The notes under the pieces: model-generated
The model's database searches: none
Seen by the model: only the letters and a program-made list of their open reading frames with translations
What the model was told of the DNA's origin: nothing
Made by a program: the position numbers and the translations under genes
Assembly (NCBI GenBank): GCA_035235625.1
Contig: CP141144.1
Span: forward strand, 29,695,014 to 29,759,013
Reading direction: 5' to 3'
Source of the DNA: Saururus chinensis
Taxonomy: Eukaryota > Streptophyta > Magnoliopsida > Piperales > Saururaceae
DNA length: 64,000 nt
Shown here: positions 1 through 12,830 of the stretch, one piece after another
Position numbering within the stretch: position 1 is the first letter of the stretch
Layout: the number at the start of each line of letters is the position of its first letter

Positions 1-714
1 AGAACAAGGAGAATATAATGTTAAAATCAAACAAATAGAACCTAAATCATGCTTGAACTAAATCATAAATTTCAACATGGTCTTCATGCACTCGCAATAG
101 CACTTATAAGTAATAATAACTCATTTTGAACATAAGAAATTAAATTTATGGAAGAAACAAGAGGTGGCTAAAATATACAAGAATTGCAAAACTGCCATTT
201 GGCTGTTTAAATGCCCTGTTGGGCCGTTCAAACGCCAGGCCATTTGAATGGTAGGCCTTTCGAATGCTTGTTGGGCCCTTTGAACACCCTTAATAGTTCA
301 CTTTTTGCCCAAATCTAGTTTGTCTTCAACTTTACGAACATCAAATAGAAAATACCCAAAAATGCTAAGAAAATTCTAAAATCAATGAAAAACTTCATGA
401 ATAAAAATACAAACCTAAAACATGGTAGATTTAACCATTCTTATGCTTAATCACAAGAAAATCAACATAAATGACATGCTTTTACTAATCCGCCATTAAA
501 GCACATACACAAGCAAAAACTCATTTGAACCATTCCAAACATGACATCTGAAGCATAAATCCACTTAGGATGAAAATCCCTTACCTTAAAATAGTTCTTG
601 GGTCAAAATTGAAGCTCTACTCTTCAAGAATCCCTTCCCAATATTAGAGTTTTGATTAATACTTAATCAAAATTCGAATATTAAGCTTAAATAACCTTGA
701 AAACATGTAGATCA
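1..714 (-). repeat. 3' LTR of gypsy A, partial
   Basis: Positions 1-438 match 6797-7228 closely in direct orientation, and 439-714 match (reverse complement) about 23259-23530 of the solo LTR at 22623-26106. Compared with that copy, the first roughly 635 bp of U3 are absent, and pol coding sequence runs straight into the LTR at 714-715 with no polypurine tract. One deletion probably removed the pol tail, the PPT and the U3 start. The left end lies outside the window. Confidence 0.75.
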
Positions 715-1805
715 GTTGGCAGTAAAAAGATGAGGGTATTTCTCCTTTACTTCATCTTGTTGCTCCCATGTGGCCTCTTCCACATTGTGATTCTGCCGTA
801 AGACCTTCACCAACAGGATCACCTTGTGCCTAAGGGTCTTCTCCTTCTTGTCCAATATATGCACCGGTGCCTCCACATAGGAAAGATCCTCCCTAATCTC
901 CAAGGGTTCAAAGTCTAACACATGGGATTGATCCAGCTCATACTTCCGAAGAAGTGAAACATAGAACACATTATGAATGTTTACGAATTGAGGAGGTAAG
1001 GCCACCCAATATGCCACATTGCCAATGCGCTTAAGGACTTCAAATTGTCCAATAAATCGAGGATATAGTTTTCCCTTCTTGCCAAAAATGAACAACACAA
1101 TGGGAAGGAGAAATTTTTAAGAACACATGATCACCCACATCAAACTCTAGGTCTCACCGCCTCTTGTTGGCATAGTTCTTTTGCTGACTTTGTGCCATTC
1201 ACAACCTCTCAGAATGAGCCGGATCTTCTCTACTATTGTTGCACAAGAACAACACTAGTAAGAAGATGTTCCTCAACCTCACTCCAACAAAGGGGAGATC
1301 GGCATGAACACCTAAAAAGTACCTCAAAAGTTGTCATCTTAATGCTTGCCTGATAACTGTTATTATAAGAAAACTCTGCCAAAGGTAAGTGTTGCTCCCA
1401 ATTACCCTTCTACTCAAGTATATACATCTGAAGCATGTCCTCAAGTGTTTGGATGGTCTTCTCGGATTGCTCATAGGTCTGGGGATCATAGGCTGAGTTA
1501 AGATGTAACAATGAACCTAAAACTTTCTGGAAACTCTGCCAAAATTGGGAGGTGAAGCGAGGATCGCTGTCGGAAACAATATACACCAGGACACCATGCA
1601 ACTGAACAACCTACTTCACATATAGGGCAGATAGAATGTCTAAAGAAGTAGTCATTCTTATAGCTATAAAATGCGCAGACTTGATGAGTCTATCAATGAT
1701 GATCCACACCGCGTTATTACCGCTCAGCAATCTCGGGAGTCCAGAAACAAAGTCCATAGCTATGTTCTCCCACTTCCACTCCAGGATAGCAAAGGGTTGT
1801 AGCAT
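712..1805 (-). pseudogene. Gypsy A integrase and chromodomain-type C-terminus, degenerate
   Basis: Read right to left, 1611-1805 gives the start of the integrase core with the first catalytic aspartate (AMDFVSGLP). 1410-1601 gives the second aspartate (SDSDPRFTSQFW) and a weakened form of the usual glutamate region (EQSEKTIQTLEDML). 712-1098 holds the C-terminal segment with ATWEQQDEVKEKYPHLF, the usual end of chromovirus polyproteins. Stops and frameshifts separate the three pieces, including around 1100-1400 and 1602-1610. Integrase would join cDNA to host DNA; this copy is dead. The final TGA (712-714) is supplied by the LTR. Confidence 0.8.
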
Positions 1806-3590
1806 CCCACCCTAATGATGATACTATGCCTTAACTTACTAACATACAAGGCATTTGGACACATCGGAAGCAATGTCTCTCTTCATACCACTTCAATAAA
1901 AAGTCCTCTTCACATCATGGTACATCTTGGTTCCCCCTAGGTGGATAGAGAACCTTGAATGGTGTGCCTCCGATAAATTATGCTCCTTAAGCTACATGGA
2001 GTTCGGCACACACAACAGGCCTCTATAAGTTAAGCTCCCATCGGACCTCTCCTCAAAGTCAATAACCGCTTTCTCCCTCAACTTAACCTTAAAGGCTTAG
2101 GTCTCCTCATCCCTCTTTGGAGCTTCAACAACATCATCAACCAAGCTAAAACTTATGGAATGGTTGGCGAACCAACTACATGCATCCTCCATAGCTAACT
2201 CCAGTTTATGCTAATTGGCTTCCTCATACAAAAGTCATTCTTGAACACGCACACAAGCTACTGAAGTGGCTGATTTTCTACTCAAGGCATCTACTACAAG
2301 TTAGCTTTCCCTGGATGATAAGAGATAGTGGTCAAAGTTCATAAGGAACTCCAATCATCTTCTTTACCTCATAATCAAATCTCTTTGGGTAAAGAGATAC
2401 TTCAAGCTCTTGTGGTCAGTGAACACCTCAAACTTCTCACCATAGAGATAGTACTACCAAATTTTCAATAAAAACACTACGGCTGTTAACTCCAAGTCAT
2501 GAGTAGGATAGTTTCGCTGATGCACTATAAGTTGATGATCCCACTCTCCTATGCTGCATAAGTACACATCCCAATCCTTGAAATGAAGCATCACTATAGA
2601 TGACAAATCTACCACTCCCCGAAGGCAAAGTCAAGACTGGAGCTGAAGTCAACCTCTTCTTCAATTCTTAGAAGCTTTCTTCACATGCTTGACTCCACTC
2701 AAACTTCTCATTCTTCTTTGTCAACTTGGTCATAGGGCTTCCAATACTAGAGAATCCCTTAATAAACCTGTGGTAGTACCCTGCGAGCCCTAGAAATCTG
2801 CGGACCTCAGAAGCGCTCTTGGTTCTCTCCCATCTCAAAATAGCTTCTACCTTGGATGGGTCTACCACATTGTTCTTAGAGATGACGTGGCCAAGGAAGT
2901 GCACCTCCTCACACTAGAACTCGCACATTAAAACTTTGCGTAGAGTTGGTTATCCCACAAAGTCTGCAAGATGATCCTTAAATGCTCCTCATGCTCTTCC
3001 TTCTTAGCAGAATAAATCAAGATGACATCTACAAAGATAATTACGAACCAATCCAAGTATGGCCTGAAGACTTTGTTCATGAAGTCCATGAATGATGTCA
3101 GCATATTAGTGAGGCCGAAGGGCATCACCAAGAACTCGTAGTGTCCATACCGAGTCTAGAATGCCATATTTGATACATCGTTAGAACGGATATGGAGTTC
3201 ATGATAGCCAGACCTCAAGTCAATCTTAGAGAACACTTGAGCCTGCTGCATTTGATCAAACAAATCATCAATACGAGGTAAGGGATATTTGTTCTTGATG
3301 GTTACCTAATTCAATATTTGGTAGTCAATACATAGCTGGAGGGAACCATCATTCTTCCTTAGAAAGAGGACCGGTGCACCCCATGGAGATGAACTCGGTC
3401 GAATGTACCCCTTATCCATCAAATCATGCAGGTATGACTTAAGCTCCTTGAGTTTGGCTGGAGCCATGCGGTATGGGGCTTTAGAGATAGGAGATGTGCC
3501 TAGAATAAGATCAATGTGGAACTCAATCTCCTTCTCTAGAGGCAACCCTGACAAGTCGCTAAGAAAAACATTTGCATACTTTGACACTAC
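1806..3590 (-). pseudogene. Gypsy A reverse transcriptase and RNase H, degenerate
   Basis: 3306-3587 encodes the entry to RT with [17 protein letters not shown] and CIDYQILN (usually CVDYRALN). 2928-3131 encodes the palm region, where the usual F/Y-x-DD box reads FVDV, so one catalytic aspartate is lost. 2668-2904 encodes the conserved post-palm segment ([21 protein letters not shown]). Around 2360-2430 the RNase H motif FTDHKSLKYLF can be read, followed by a stop. The zinc-binding N-terminus of integrase lies near 1810-1900. Several stops and frame changes lie between these blocks. The loss of the catalytic aspartate shows decay beyond simple truncation. Confidence 0.8.
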
Positions 3591-4049
3591 CTACACGAAC
3601 TCAAGAGAAGGCAATGCCGCACTCTTTTCCAAGATGTTTGCAAGGAATGCTTCACAACACTTGTTGATCCACTTCTTGGACTTAGAAGAATTTCCACCCT
3701 GGAAGATGAAAGACTCAACATTTGACAAGGCAAACACCACCTTCTTCCAACGACAATCAACATGTACATGATACATAAACATCATGTTCATGCCTAAAAT
3801 CACATCCAAGTCAATCATAGGCAAGATAATCAAATCAACATACAACTCATACCCATCAATCCACATAGAGACCTTCTCAAGATATTCCTCCGCCCGAAGG
3901 GAAGGAGTAGACATATGCAAGGGAATAGATAACATTTTATGCTCAAGATCAAGATCACGAGCAAAATGTGGTGAATTGAATGAGTGAGATGAACTGGTAT
4001 CAAATGACACCTTAGCATAGTGAGAGGCAATTATGATCATACCTTCCAC
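3591..4049 (-). pseudogene. Gypsy A aspartic protease region
   Basis: The frame contains VSFDTSSSHSFNSPHFA, which corresponds to the family's ALFDSGASHSFISxxFA active-site loop; the D-S/T-G triad reads DTS. Further on, DVILGMNMMFMYHVHVDC matches the conserved DVILGMDWL segment that precedes the RT linker in plant gypsy elements. The active-site glycine is replaced, so activity is unlikely. It lies directly upstream (minus strand) of the RT fragment, as expected for a gag-pol polyprotein. Confidence 0.75.
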
Positions 4050-4540
4050 TACTACTGTGTTGTTGGCTACCTCATGGACCGAAATAGCATAAACTTTTCT
4101 CTCGTTGACCGGCCTCTTTACTTGTACTTCTTGCTACCTGCCTTGTGGTATACCTTGCGATGCTTGGTTCTACAGAACCAGCTGACGCTTACCTCTCTGA
4201 GGACACTGATTTATGTAGTGCCCCTTCTGCGTACTCCCAAAGCATGTGACTCTAGTAGCATGACAGTCAAAGCGATCTGGCTATATGTAGCTAGCACCAC
4301 CTTGAGCTCTCTATGGACACTGATTCTTGTAATGTCTTTGTTGCCTGTAGAAAAAGCAGATGATGTTAGCATGATAGCTGTTGCGAACCAGCTTCACGTG
4401 GTGAGTATTATTTCTCCCAAGGTCACCACCACGAGGCGTCTTACATTATGCCTAAGGGTCCTCTTGCCTAGCTCGCTTAGGCTGTCCCTTCCCCGTGTGG
4501 CACCACTCTGAGCCCTTCTCCACCACTACGACAATATGAA
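4050..4540 (-). pseudogene. Gypsy A gag nucleocapsid remnant with two zinc-knuckle relics
   Basis: In the minus strand, near 4190-4260 and 4310-4370, two short stretches read CFGSTQKGHYINQCP and CFFYRQQRHYKNQCP. Both are damaged versions of the retroviral C-x2-C-x4-H-x4-C knuckle. The upstream capsid part is missing: only about 250 bp lie between here and the primer-binding site. The long plus-strand frame across 4020-4511 is an antisense shadow. Confidence 0.65.
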
Positions 4541-4769
4541 GAGATCTTGTTAAGATCCACATGACTTGTGTCAACTCTCATTAACAACTGGACACTCAAT
4601 CACAAGGCCTAATAACACAAGCTTCAAGCAACACATCAAGCAAGCAAACATTAAGACAATCAAGTAAACGAATTTCAACATCGCTAACTATGTCTAAGTC
4701 TTTTATTACCTCACACCCTATTATCATTCAAGACTCATTACTTAACCTCATTTGCCCTTAAACAAAGTC

Positions 4770-4783
4770 GTTCTCAAATACCA
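4770..4783 (-). other. Primer-binding site of gypsy A (initiator Met-tRNA type)
   Basis: The minus strand reads TGGTATTTGAGAAC about 10 bp inside the end of the right LTR. It resembles the TGGTATCAGAGC site used by most plant gypsy elements and fixes the transcription direction as minus. Confidence 0.7.
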
Positions 4784-4793
4784 AAGGCTTACT

Positions 4794-7228
4794 TGTCACG
4801 CCCCGGCACCTGCTAACCCCGAGCCGACCCGGTCCAAGAGGAAGATGGTATGCGACGTGATGAACTAATATTGAGTTGTGGAAGACTTAACCCCTACTTC
4901 AGTAGTTCACTATGGAGTAGCGCACATTAACTTTGTACAAGAGAGAAATGAGCAAAATAAAGGACTACTAATTAAACATTAGTCCACATACCAACCCACA
5001 TACCTAGTCAAGAGTCTAAGCCCACAATGGCTAATATAGTGTGAAGTATAAACAAGTCTATAAATGTCTCATCATAAACATGCTATACGAACAACCATCA
5101 AACCCATGATATCCAAGAAACCCCTCCTATGGATTATTGCCAATCACGTGCTCCACATAAAGCCCATTAGGATCACTTGCATGACACGACATGCAGTTCA
5201 AAATAAAACACAACAAAGAGGGGTGAGCCACATGCTCATAAAGGCTTATAAATACAGAAAACAAATTCAAATATGACAACATAGGCATAAACACATCATA
5301 TTCATAACATATCAGCCATCATACCCGTCCAACATGGGATATCCTCATAAACCTGTGCATTCATGTCATGATTTACCATCCATAAGCATCTATTCATGCC
5401 ACATGCATGTTGTACTATTTCTATCATATCTCATGAACACATTCTCATATCACTTGCATATCATGCTATATAACATGTCACATCATCACATATTCAAGTT
5501 ACCTATATATCATGCTATATGCTATATGACATATGACATATCATATCATCACATATTCAAAGCACCTATATATCATGTTGTACCCATATTATCTCACCAT
5601 TGAATTATCATGCCTCCTACGCATCATGCGTTTAACATAATTCATATCAATCAAATACCTCATGTGTAAACATAATCACATCCTGCATGAATGACCTCTC
5701 AACATAAACATATCTTGCATATCTAATTCTCAATGTAAACATTCACCTTGCAAATCAAGTGTCTCAAACACACTATCTTGCAGAGCATGTAAATTAAGCC
5801 ATATCCACATGTGTAACATAAACTCCATTATCCCTACACAACAACTATGTAGTTGAGCATAAAATTGCATACACATGCAACAAGAACAAATGGTAAATGT
5901 CTCAAGCATAGAGATAAATGAACCTACACTACTGCTCATCAAGATAGTCCTGAGCATTACTGTTCATCAAGACAATCCCGAGCATGGTTGCTCAGCAAGG
6001 CGGTCCCAAGCACTACTGCACATTAAGATAGTCCTGAGCACTATATGTGGTAAGCCAGTGCACTTGGACATACCACCTAGATTCTTAGGGTCTAGATATC
6101 TCATTAAGTAACACATATAGCATTCAGCTCTTCTTAACGTGAGGAGGTACCAAGTCTCAAGCAATACTACTCATCAAGACTGATTTCAAAACAAAATCAT
6201 GCCATTTCGGACCCAACAAATTCAATAAACCTTTGATCAATTAATCCGGCAACCAATAGCATCCACTTGCATCCAATCGATCAAACATGGCTAATCATAA
6301 TTAGTCTCATTCATAAATCATTTTCATGATGCATGCAACATAGGATATACGTGAGCAATGCTACATGGGTCCAAATACAAGACACATGCTTAAATCAGTC
6401 CACATGTACATCAATCATCATCTATTTGTGGCAAATAATCATCCCAACGTCTACACAAGTGTGTACATAAATGGTTGTATTCAAGTATAAGCAATGACAT
6501 GTGAAACATGAACAAAGCATAATCACTACTATATACATGCATCTATTATTTTATCATAGTTTCTTCTTACTGAAATCATGAAGCAAACATGGTGAAAACC
6601 TCGAAATACAAGTCCAAGACAAGTATAACACCATGCTAGACTTAGGCAAGAATAAACATCACCATACTTAAGCTCAAACATGGAAAGCATGATTCACCAA
6701 TAATTAGCATAACATGTGCTAGCATACATGCACATCCTCATGGTTAAACATCTGGAGTCATCAAGAAATCATGAAGAATCATCAAACATAAACTTAGGAC
6801 AAGGAGAATATCATGTTAAAATCAAACAAATAGAACCTCAATTATGCTTAAACTAAATCATAAATTTCAGCATGGTCTTCATGCACTCACAGTAGTACTT
6901 ATAAGTAATAATAACTCATTTTGAACATAAGAAATTAAATTTATGGAAGAAACAAGAGATGGCTAAAATATACAAGAATGACAAAACTGTTGTTTGGCCG
7001 TTCGAATGCTCTGTTCGAACGTCAGGCTGTTCAATCAGCCAGATAGGCCATTCGAATTCCTATTAAGCCGTTCTAACACCCTTAACAGTTCACTTTATAC
7101 CTAAATTTGGTTCATCTTCAACTAACAAATATCTAACCAAAAATACCTAAAAATGCTAAGAAAATTATAAAATCACTCAAAAACTTCATGATATCAAAAT
7201 ACAAACCTAAAACATAGTAGATCTAACC
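4794..7228 (-). repeat. 5' LTR of gypsy A, truncated in U3
   Basis: On the minus strand this LTR ends in GGGGCGTGACA at 4794, next to the primer-binding site. It matches the left LTR (6797-7228 versus 1-438) and, reverse-complemented, the solo LTR ending at 26106. It holds two tandem-repeat blocks: an AT-rich repeat of roughly 60 bp around 5380-5620, and a repeat of roughly 38 bp around 5925-6180 built on variants of GAGCATTACTGTTCATCAAG. Homology stops at 7228, so the promoter part of U3 is missing. Confidence 0.8.
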
Positions 7229-7800
7229 ATTGTTGTACACGGTGGAAAATCCACTGACAAAATACAAGCAATGAGGAGGCAGTCATGGGGGTTGGCCTAA
7301 TTCTCTGGGAAAGTGGTGGAGGAGTAGCTTCCAAGCCATGAATCTCAAAAGGCAATAAAGCTAGAGGCAAAGGTGGTGGTAGAAGGGGATGAAGTGCCAT
7401 TTGCAGTTGTCCATGTGGTGAGCATTGTGATGGCTCCCACTGAGGAGCATATTGAAAAGTTTCCTCCCGAGCCTGATGATCAAGTAGTTGTGGAGGCCGA
7501 CAACTCGAAAATCATATAAAATATTCCTACACCTGAGAAGGCCACCAAAGAGGCAGTTGATGTGGCCCTTCTAGAGAGTAGTAGAAGTGTTATAGACATC
7601 GAGGAGCACACATAGATGCATGAGCAGATGGAAAAGGCAAAGGAGAAGATGCCTATGGAGCCATAGTACTACCTTGACCTCCAAAACAAGTTCCATATGG
7701 AGTTCTTTTGTTGTAAAGATTAAGAAACTGTCAAAGAGGTTAAGGCCCACCCACATCAAAAATAGCCTTTGATAATACTTCTTCATACAGACTATGCTTC
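7229..7800 (+). pseudogene. Unidentified degraded coding stretch, plus strand
   Basis: From about 7365 the plus strand reads an acidic, coding-looking frame including GDEVPFAVVHVVSIVMAPTE and PEPDDQVVVEADNSKII. An in-frame stop then interrupts EKATKEAVDVALLE and SSRSVIDIEEHT, and further stops follow. Composition and periodicity look protein-coding, but I do not recognise a family. It lies between the broken gypsy A LTR and the MULE tail, so it could be a second MULE frame or a captured host fragment. Confidence 0.3.
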
Positions 7801-8271
7801 TTTCATTTGTCAGGAGTGCATAACGAATGAGGTATGCATACAGTCATGGTATGGGTTGTGTTAATAAAACATGATATGCAGCTATCGTGTATTCAAGAAA
7901 ACACGATATTTGAAATCACACAACAATTGTATTTGTTCATCGTGTGTTGAATAACACGATAGCTTACTTTTCATTTTCTTAGACATACAAATAAATAGTG
8001 TATCATGCTTTCATTCACATCTTTAGATTTGTTGTGTTATTTGTAACACAATAAATTTTTTATGTTATTAGGTTATAGTCATGTTCTTTGAGCTCCTTAA
8101 GGAACAGAACTTGAGGTCTCCTAGAGTGCATCCCAACTGTTATTTTAGAAAATTTGTCATACAATAAAATTGGGACGTATCTTGACAAAGTGGAGATTCA
8201 ATGCAAAGTCATCAACAACCTCATGAAGCATCTTAATGCAAACATCGAGAGTGTTTTCGTCCATGTGTACA
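7801..8271. mobile_element. Probable MULE flank rich in ACACGAT motifs
   Basis: The stretch contains several inverted pairs of ATCGTGT and ACACGAT, for example around 7880-7970. The same motif recurs at 10040-10160, 11880-12060 and 38090-38140, always around the MULE coding fragments, so I assign this stretch to the same element. No gene is seen. Confidence 0.4.
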
Positions 8272-9719
8272 TGATCATTTATAATTAAACCTTCTGCAAG
8301 TGTACAAGGTAATTGTATTAGGATAAATATTTAAGAGTTGTTGAACCTCATGGACGAATGAATTAATCACTAAATATAAGAAGAGAGTTCATTGATTGAA
8401 AACTAAAAGAACTTAGACTGCAATTAAACAAAGGAAATAATCAAATAAACTAAATGAAATAGAGCAATACGATGACAATTACTTAGGAAATTGAATCCAC
8501 TATAGAATCATAACAATTCCTTAACCCATAATCTAAATCTAGTATGAATATGAATAAGTAATATCAGCTACAAGCTAGAATTACTTTAGAAAGAATCATC
8601 AATTAAATCCACGACATGAACTATCTTTGACAGTAGGATAGAAAGAATCATCAATTAAATCCATGACATGAAATATCTTCGATAGTAGGATGAATCATCT
8701 AAATTAAACTAAACTATAGGAGTGACTGATCTAATCTTAGTATAATTCATCTAATTCATTAATCATATGAACATTAAAACTATTGCATAACCATCTCATC
8801 TAAATCATAGAAACCATATAAATCTATCATCTACAAGACAATAAATAAACATAGAATTGAATAAACATGAAAATTCTTCCATTAAAAAGGAAATAATTGT
8901 CATTATTTAAATATGAAATCTAAATTTAAAAAGAAAAGTAATTAAAACTTATCTATAGTTTTATCAACTCCTAAGTAAAAGAAAAACCTAGCTTTACATG
9001 GTAGAAAAAGCCTTTTGATTCTTCATTGAAAGCTTTGATTGCTCCTTCATCTTCTTCTCCATTTTACTCTTCAGAAAATCTACTTGAAGTTATTAATTTC
9101 AAGCCCCATATGGCTTTATATAGGCATAAGAGTCATAGGAGAAGTTCTAGTTGAAAAAGAAATCAAAACCAACTTAAATTAGGAAATTGCCCATTAAGCC
9201 GATCAATCTCCCTAAGTGCCTTGTCAATTTGGAACACTGTTTTTGCAATCTAGAAAATTTTGTCCAATTTTATGTCCAATTTCTGTTTAGGAAGATGAAA
9301 TTTGTTCATTGGATAGTCTATATTCCTATCCAGGTTTCTACTATGTTTATTAAGCTCTGTCATGTGAGCCCATATTAATTTCCGACATGTTTGTGAGGCC
9401 CAAAAGTTGTCAAAAGCACTCGTAAGTGTGTCGAGAGTGTTTTGAATTATTTTGCACATCATCCAAGTGTCTCGAGAAGCATGCCTTACCTACAAAATAT
9501 AAAAAATCATATTTTAGATGTGTAATACATAAATAAATTCTAACTTAATTCAAATACACACCTAAACTACTAGTAGGACCCAAATTTATTAATAATTAAA
9601 TAAATTATAAATAACTATCTTAACATAAATAAACCCTAATTAACCCTAAATTAACCTAATATTATACTAGAAAATAAAGGTAAAAAGGTGTATAAAATAG
9701 ATATATGTAGAGTTCTTCA
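8272..9719 (-). repeat. Solo LTR inside the MULE, same family as 60837-62191
   Basis: It starts TGATCATTTATAATTAAACC and follows the LTR at 60837-62191 along most of its length, including the stretch with cctagctttacatggtagaa. A minus-strand TATA box (TATATAAAG) lies at about 9115-9123, matching TATAAAAAG of the other copy. The right end is eroded; TTCA at 9719 is the best boundary. There is no internal sequence on either side and I find no clean target duplication (GTACA on the left, ACCAA on the right). The small frames inside are not genes. Confidence 0.7.
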
Positions 9720-10239
9720 ACCAAAATTCATGCAAACAAAAATCACTATGTTGGTGAGCCTATAGATATGTGTGTGCCTTCTGTGTTGGGAAATTGAGAG
9801 TGAGTTCAACGCATCTTTAGATGAGTTCTAATTCTTTTTTTCATGTTTGTTATATTAAAACTTCCATAAACCTTTTGTGCATGTAATACTTTATTAGTGT
9901 GTTTTCTGAACATTTTATGTGATACATTATTCGCTTCAAAATTTCTCTGTAACATTGTACAAGTAGTTTCAAAAAATTTCTGTTACATTCTTTGTATGTC
10001 ATGTATTTATTGTGTAATAGGGAAAATTAACTCCCTTTGGTCATGTTGCTAATTACACGATATGTACACATCATCCCATATAAACACTATACATTGATCA
10101 AACTATCGTGTTATCGAGAACACGAACTCCATTTTGTTATGTTATGGATAGCACGATAGTCATATATTGGCATATATGATAAGACGACATTCATCAAAAA
10201 GTGCATTACCAAGAACACGACTTTAAAAATATGAGAGTG

Positions 10240-12780
10240 TCATTTCTTCCATTCATATAAAGAACAAGGGTGGAAAAGGCAAACCCGAACGATGTTTACT
10301 ATCCTTATGTCTCTTTCATACTCGTGTGTTTGAACGATTTTGGCTTGTAATTGGACTAATAGCCTCATTTGGATGGTCATCTTGTGTGATGCTACAACGT
10401 TTATTATTGTATCCCAACCCCCCGCATGCTCCACATTTGTGTGGTACTTTAACCCTTGGTTGTGACTATTCAAAATCTTCTATCGATGCCCCCTCTGCTT
10501 GAGTGGCATTGGTGGGTTGAATGTTGGCAGAAGTCCAGTTGGTCCCCACTAGTGGTTGCCCATCATTGGGAATAATACCATTTTAGTAGTAATCAGATAT
10601 AGAAATATTTGTGATCAATTGCTGCAATTGCATGTTTACATGGTAACCCCATGTGCTGAAAAATGACATTATAGTGTTATCGAAAACACAACCCATCAAC
10701 AACACATGTCATATGCTCACAATTATCATTTTATTTCAACACATGAACATACACGTTATTGTAAATAATGTATGAACATACACATGACATTTTATATTTT
10801 ACCTAGTGATATACAGAGTTGATAGTGAATTCGTACATTGATATTGGATATACATGAACATGCCTTGCTTCTTCTCTTATGTTTTCATTGTGTTTACGAG
10901 CAAATGAGGTTAAATCTTTTGTCATATTTTGGCCATCTATCCTACGTTTCTCAAAGAGTGCAATTGTTTGTTCCCTTGTATGCTCAATTAAATTAGTAAT
11001 AGGCATCGACCTAGCTTTTTTTAACATTGCATTTGTACTTTTAGACCTATTTGAGTCGTTCTATATCTTTTTAGTGGAAATGCAACATTGGTCTAGTGCT
11101 CTGCACCTATCTTCTCCAGCCAAGCAAATGCCTCAGGATTCTGTTCTTTAATGTTGTTCACTATGTCCTCATACATGTTATGTTTGAAAGTTTTAGCAGC
11201 TACATGGAGCTAGTTCTTTAGGTAGTTGTCTTTGAATCTGTCCAACATATTTGCTGCCATGTGATTGATGCAATATCCATGGTGTGTAGAGGGAAAATAT
11301 TTCTTCAAAGCATTTTCCAAACCCTTCATTATATCGGAAACAATTATATTGAATTCAGCTAGAGGATCAAATAATAGATAATTTCTTAGCAATTCAATAA
11401 ATCAACTCCAAGTTTTCTCACATTCTCGACCACTCAAATGTGACATAAAGCATATTATTGTTCCCGCATAGTGCAATTTCTATCAATAGTTGATTGGGAT
11501 ACTTTCCCTTCAAGAATATCACATCTATGGTTAGAAATTACCTCAGTGATGTTCTAAAAGCTCTTCCAACTAGCCTAAATATAAAAAATACTCATTTAAA
11601 ATCGTAGCCCCTAATAGGTTCAGAAATATCATATGATTTGATAGGAACTACAACACTGTTGGGATTTAATCCTTTCTATCAGAATTTTGTATGTAGGAAG
11701 TATGTGAAGGATTCATCTGGGTCCCCATCAATTAAATCACACAATGCTTTTCCTGCACGACAAGCTTTGATGTTGTCAACATTGAAACAACTTACATGAA
11801 AGGTTAAAAGTTGTGATCCTAGTAACACGTATAGATAATTATTTGTGTTTTCATAAAAATGGACCTTATAAGCATCAATTTCCCTAAACACGATAGGTTA
11901 ACTACTCTTGTTCCTGATAACACGAAAAGATAACTAGTCATGTTTTCATAAAACTAGACTTTATAAGCAGTATGTTCCTAGAAACACGACAAGTTAACAA
12001 GTCGTATTATGGAAAAATTAAACTTTATAAGCCTCATGTTCCCGATAACACATCATGTTAACAAGTTTTGTTTTAGTAAACATGACTCTATAAATATCAT
12101 AAAGTGTTCTTTACTTGCAGGCCATCATTTCTTGTAGTTCATAGTCTAGTGCTTTGAATATATGTGGTTATGCCTTTTGGTGTAATGTCTGAGGAACTTT
12201 AAAGAAGCCATAACATTTTCTCGCAATCCAAAGGTGAAATGCTAAAGGGTGATCAATTGCCTTCCTTTGCATTCCACACATATTCGGGCATTAATTTTGT
12301 CACAGTACCACTTGCAAGATTGACCAACACACTTTGTGACATATGTATTTTTGTTCTCATCCACAACCTGATATGTAAAATTCACCTTTATTGAAGGTCG
12401 ATCAAAACCCTCATGAAATGTACTAGGCTTTGGAAATGTGCACCCAATTGGAGTAGATTCTGGTAGCCCTCTGCTTGCAAACTACTGGTCATTATCTTGT
12501 CCTCACTAATATTTCGTTCCAACATGTTGATTTCATCGACTGTCCCCCACTCTGTCTCGGCCTCAACATCATTGTTATTGGATACCTTGTTGTGTACAAG
12601 TTCTTCATGGTTAGACATATTATCCATGTCAATTATGTCATTCTCGTTCCATTTCTCATCACCCTACACTTCTTCAAATTCTTGCCCATTGGCATTCTTA
12701 GGACTATAAGGGGGATCATAGTTATCAAATGAGGCACTTAACTCACCCATTGTTGGTGGCATTTTCTTGAATCTAGTGAG
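10240..12780 (-). pseudogene. MuDR-type (MULE) transposase, degenerate, C-terminal two thirds
   Basis: Right to left on the minus strand: an acidic linker (12388-12627); a segment ending DGDPDESFTYFLHTKF (11679-11750); the first catalytic region TIDVIFLKGKYPNQLLIEIA near 11480-11540; the second aspartate with FNIIVSDIMKGLENALKKYF and the CxxH-like HGYCINHMAANM at 11240-11392; a helical segment EHTREQTIALFEKRR at 10803-11027; a SWIM finger core GLPCKHAIAAI near 10625-10660; and a zinc knuckle CGACGGLGYNNKRC near 10400-10450. This order is diagnostic of plant MULE transposases, which cut and paste DNA. Many stops and frameshifts make it inactive. The N-terminal domain is missing here; a matching piece lies at 38160-38600. 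Confidence 0.8.
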
Positions 12781-12830
12781 AATGACTTCTAGAATGGGAT
12801 CTGTAGGCATAGGAATGTTGGACAATGTGT

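Larger units (their letters stand above)
1..7228 (-). mobile_element. Gypsy A: degenerate Ty3/gypsy chromovirus-like retrotransposon
   Basis: On the minus strand the order is 5' LTR, primer-binding site, gag zinc knuckles, protease, reverse transcriptase, RNase H, integrase, chromodomain-type tail, 3' LTR. That order (integrase after RT) defines Ty3/gypsy. Nearly every domain is broken by stops and frameshifts, and the stretch between the primer site and the zinc knuckles is only about 250 bp, so most of gag is deleted. The left LTR runs off the window and has lost its U3 start. The right LTR stops at 7228, where homology to the left LTR ends abruptly. The LTR family is the same as the solo LTR at 22623-26106 on the opposite strand. 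Not capable of autonomous movement. Confidence 0.85.

Noticed and set aside
4020..4511. 163-residue plus-strand frame
   Set aside because: It is antisense to the gag zinc-knuckle relics of gypsy A.
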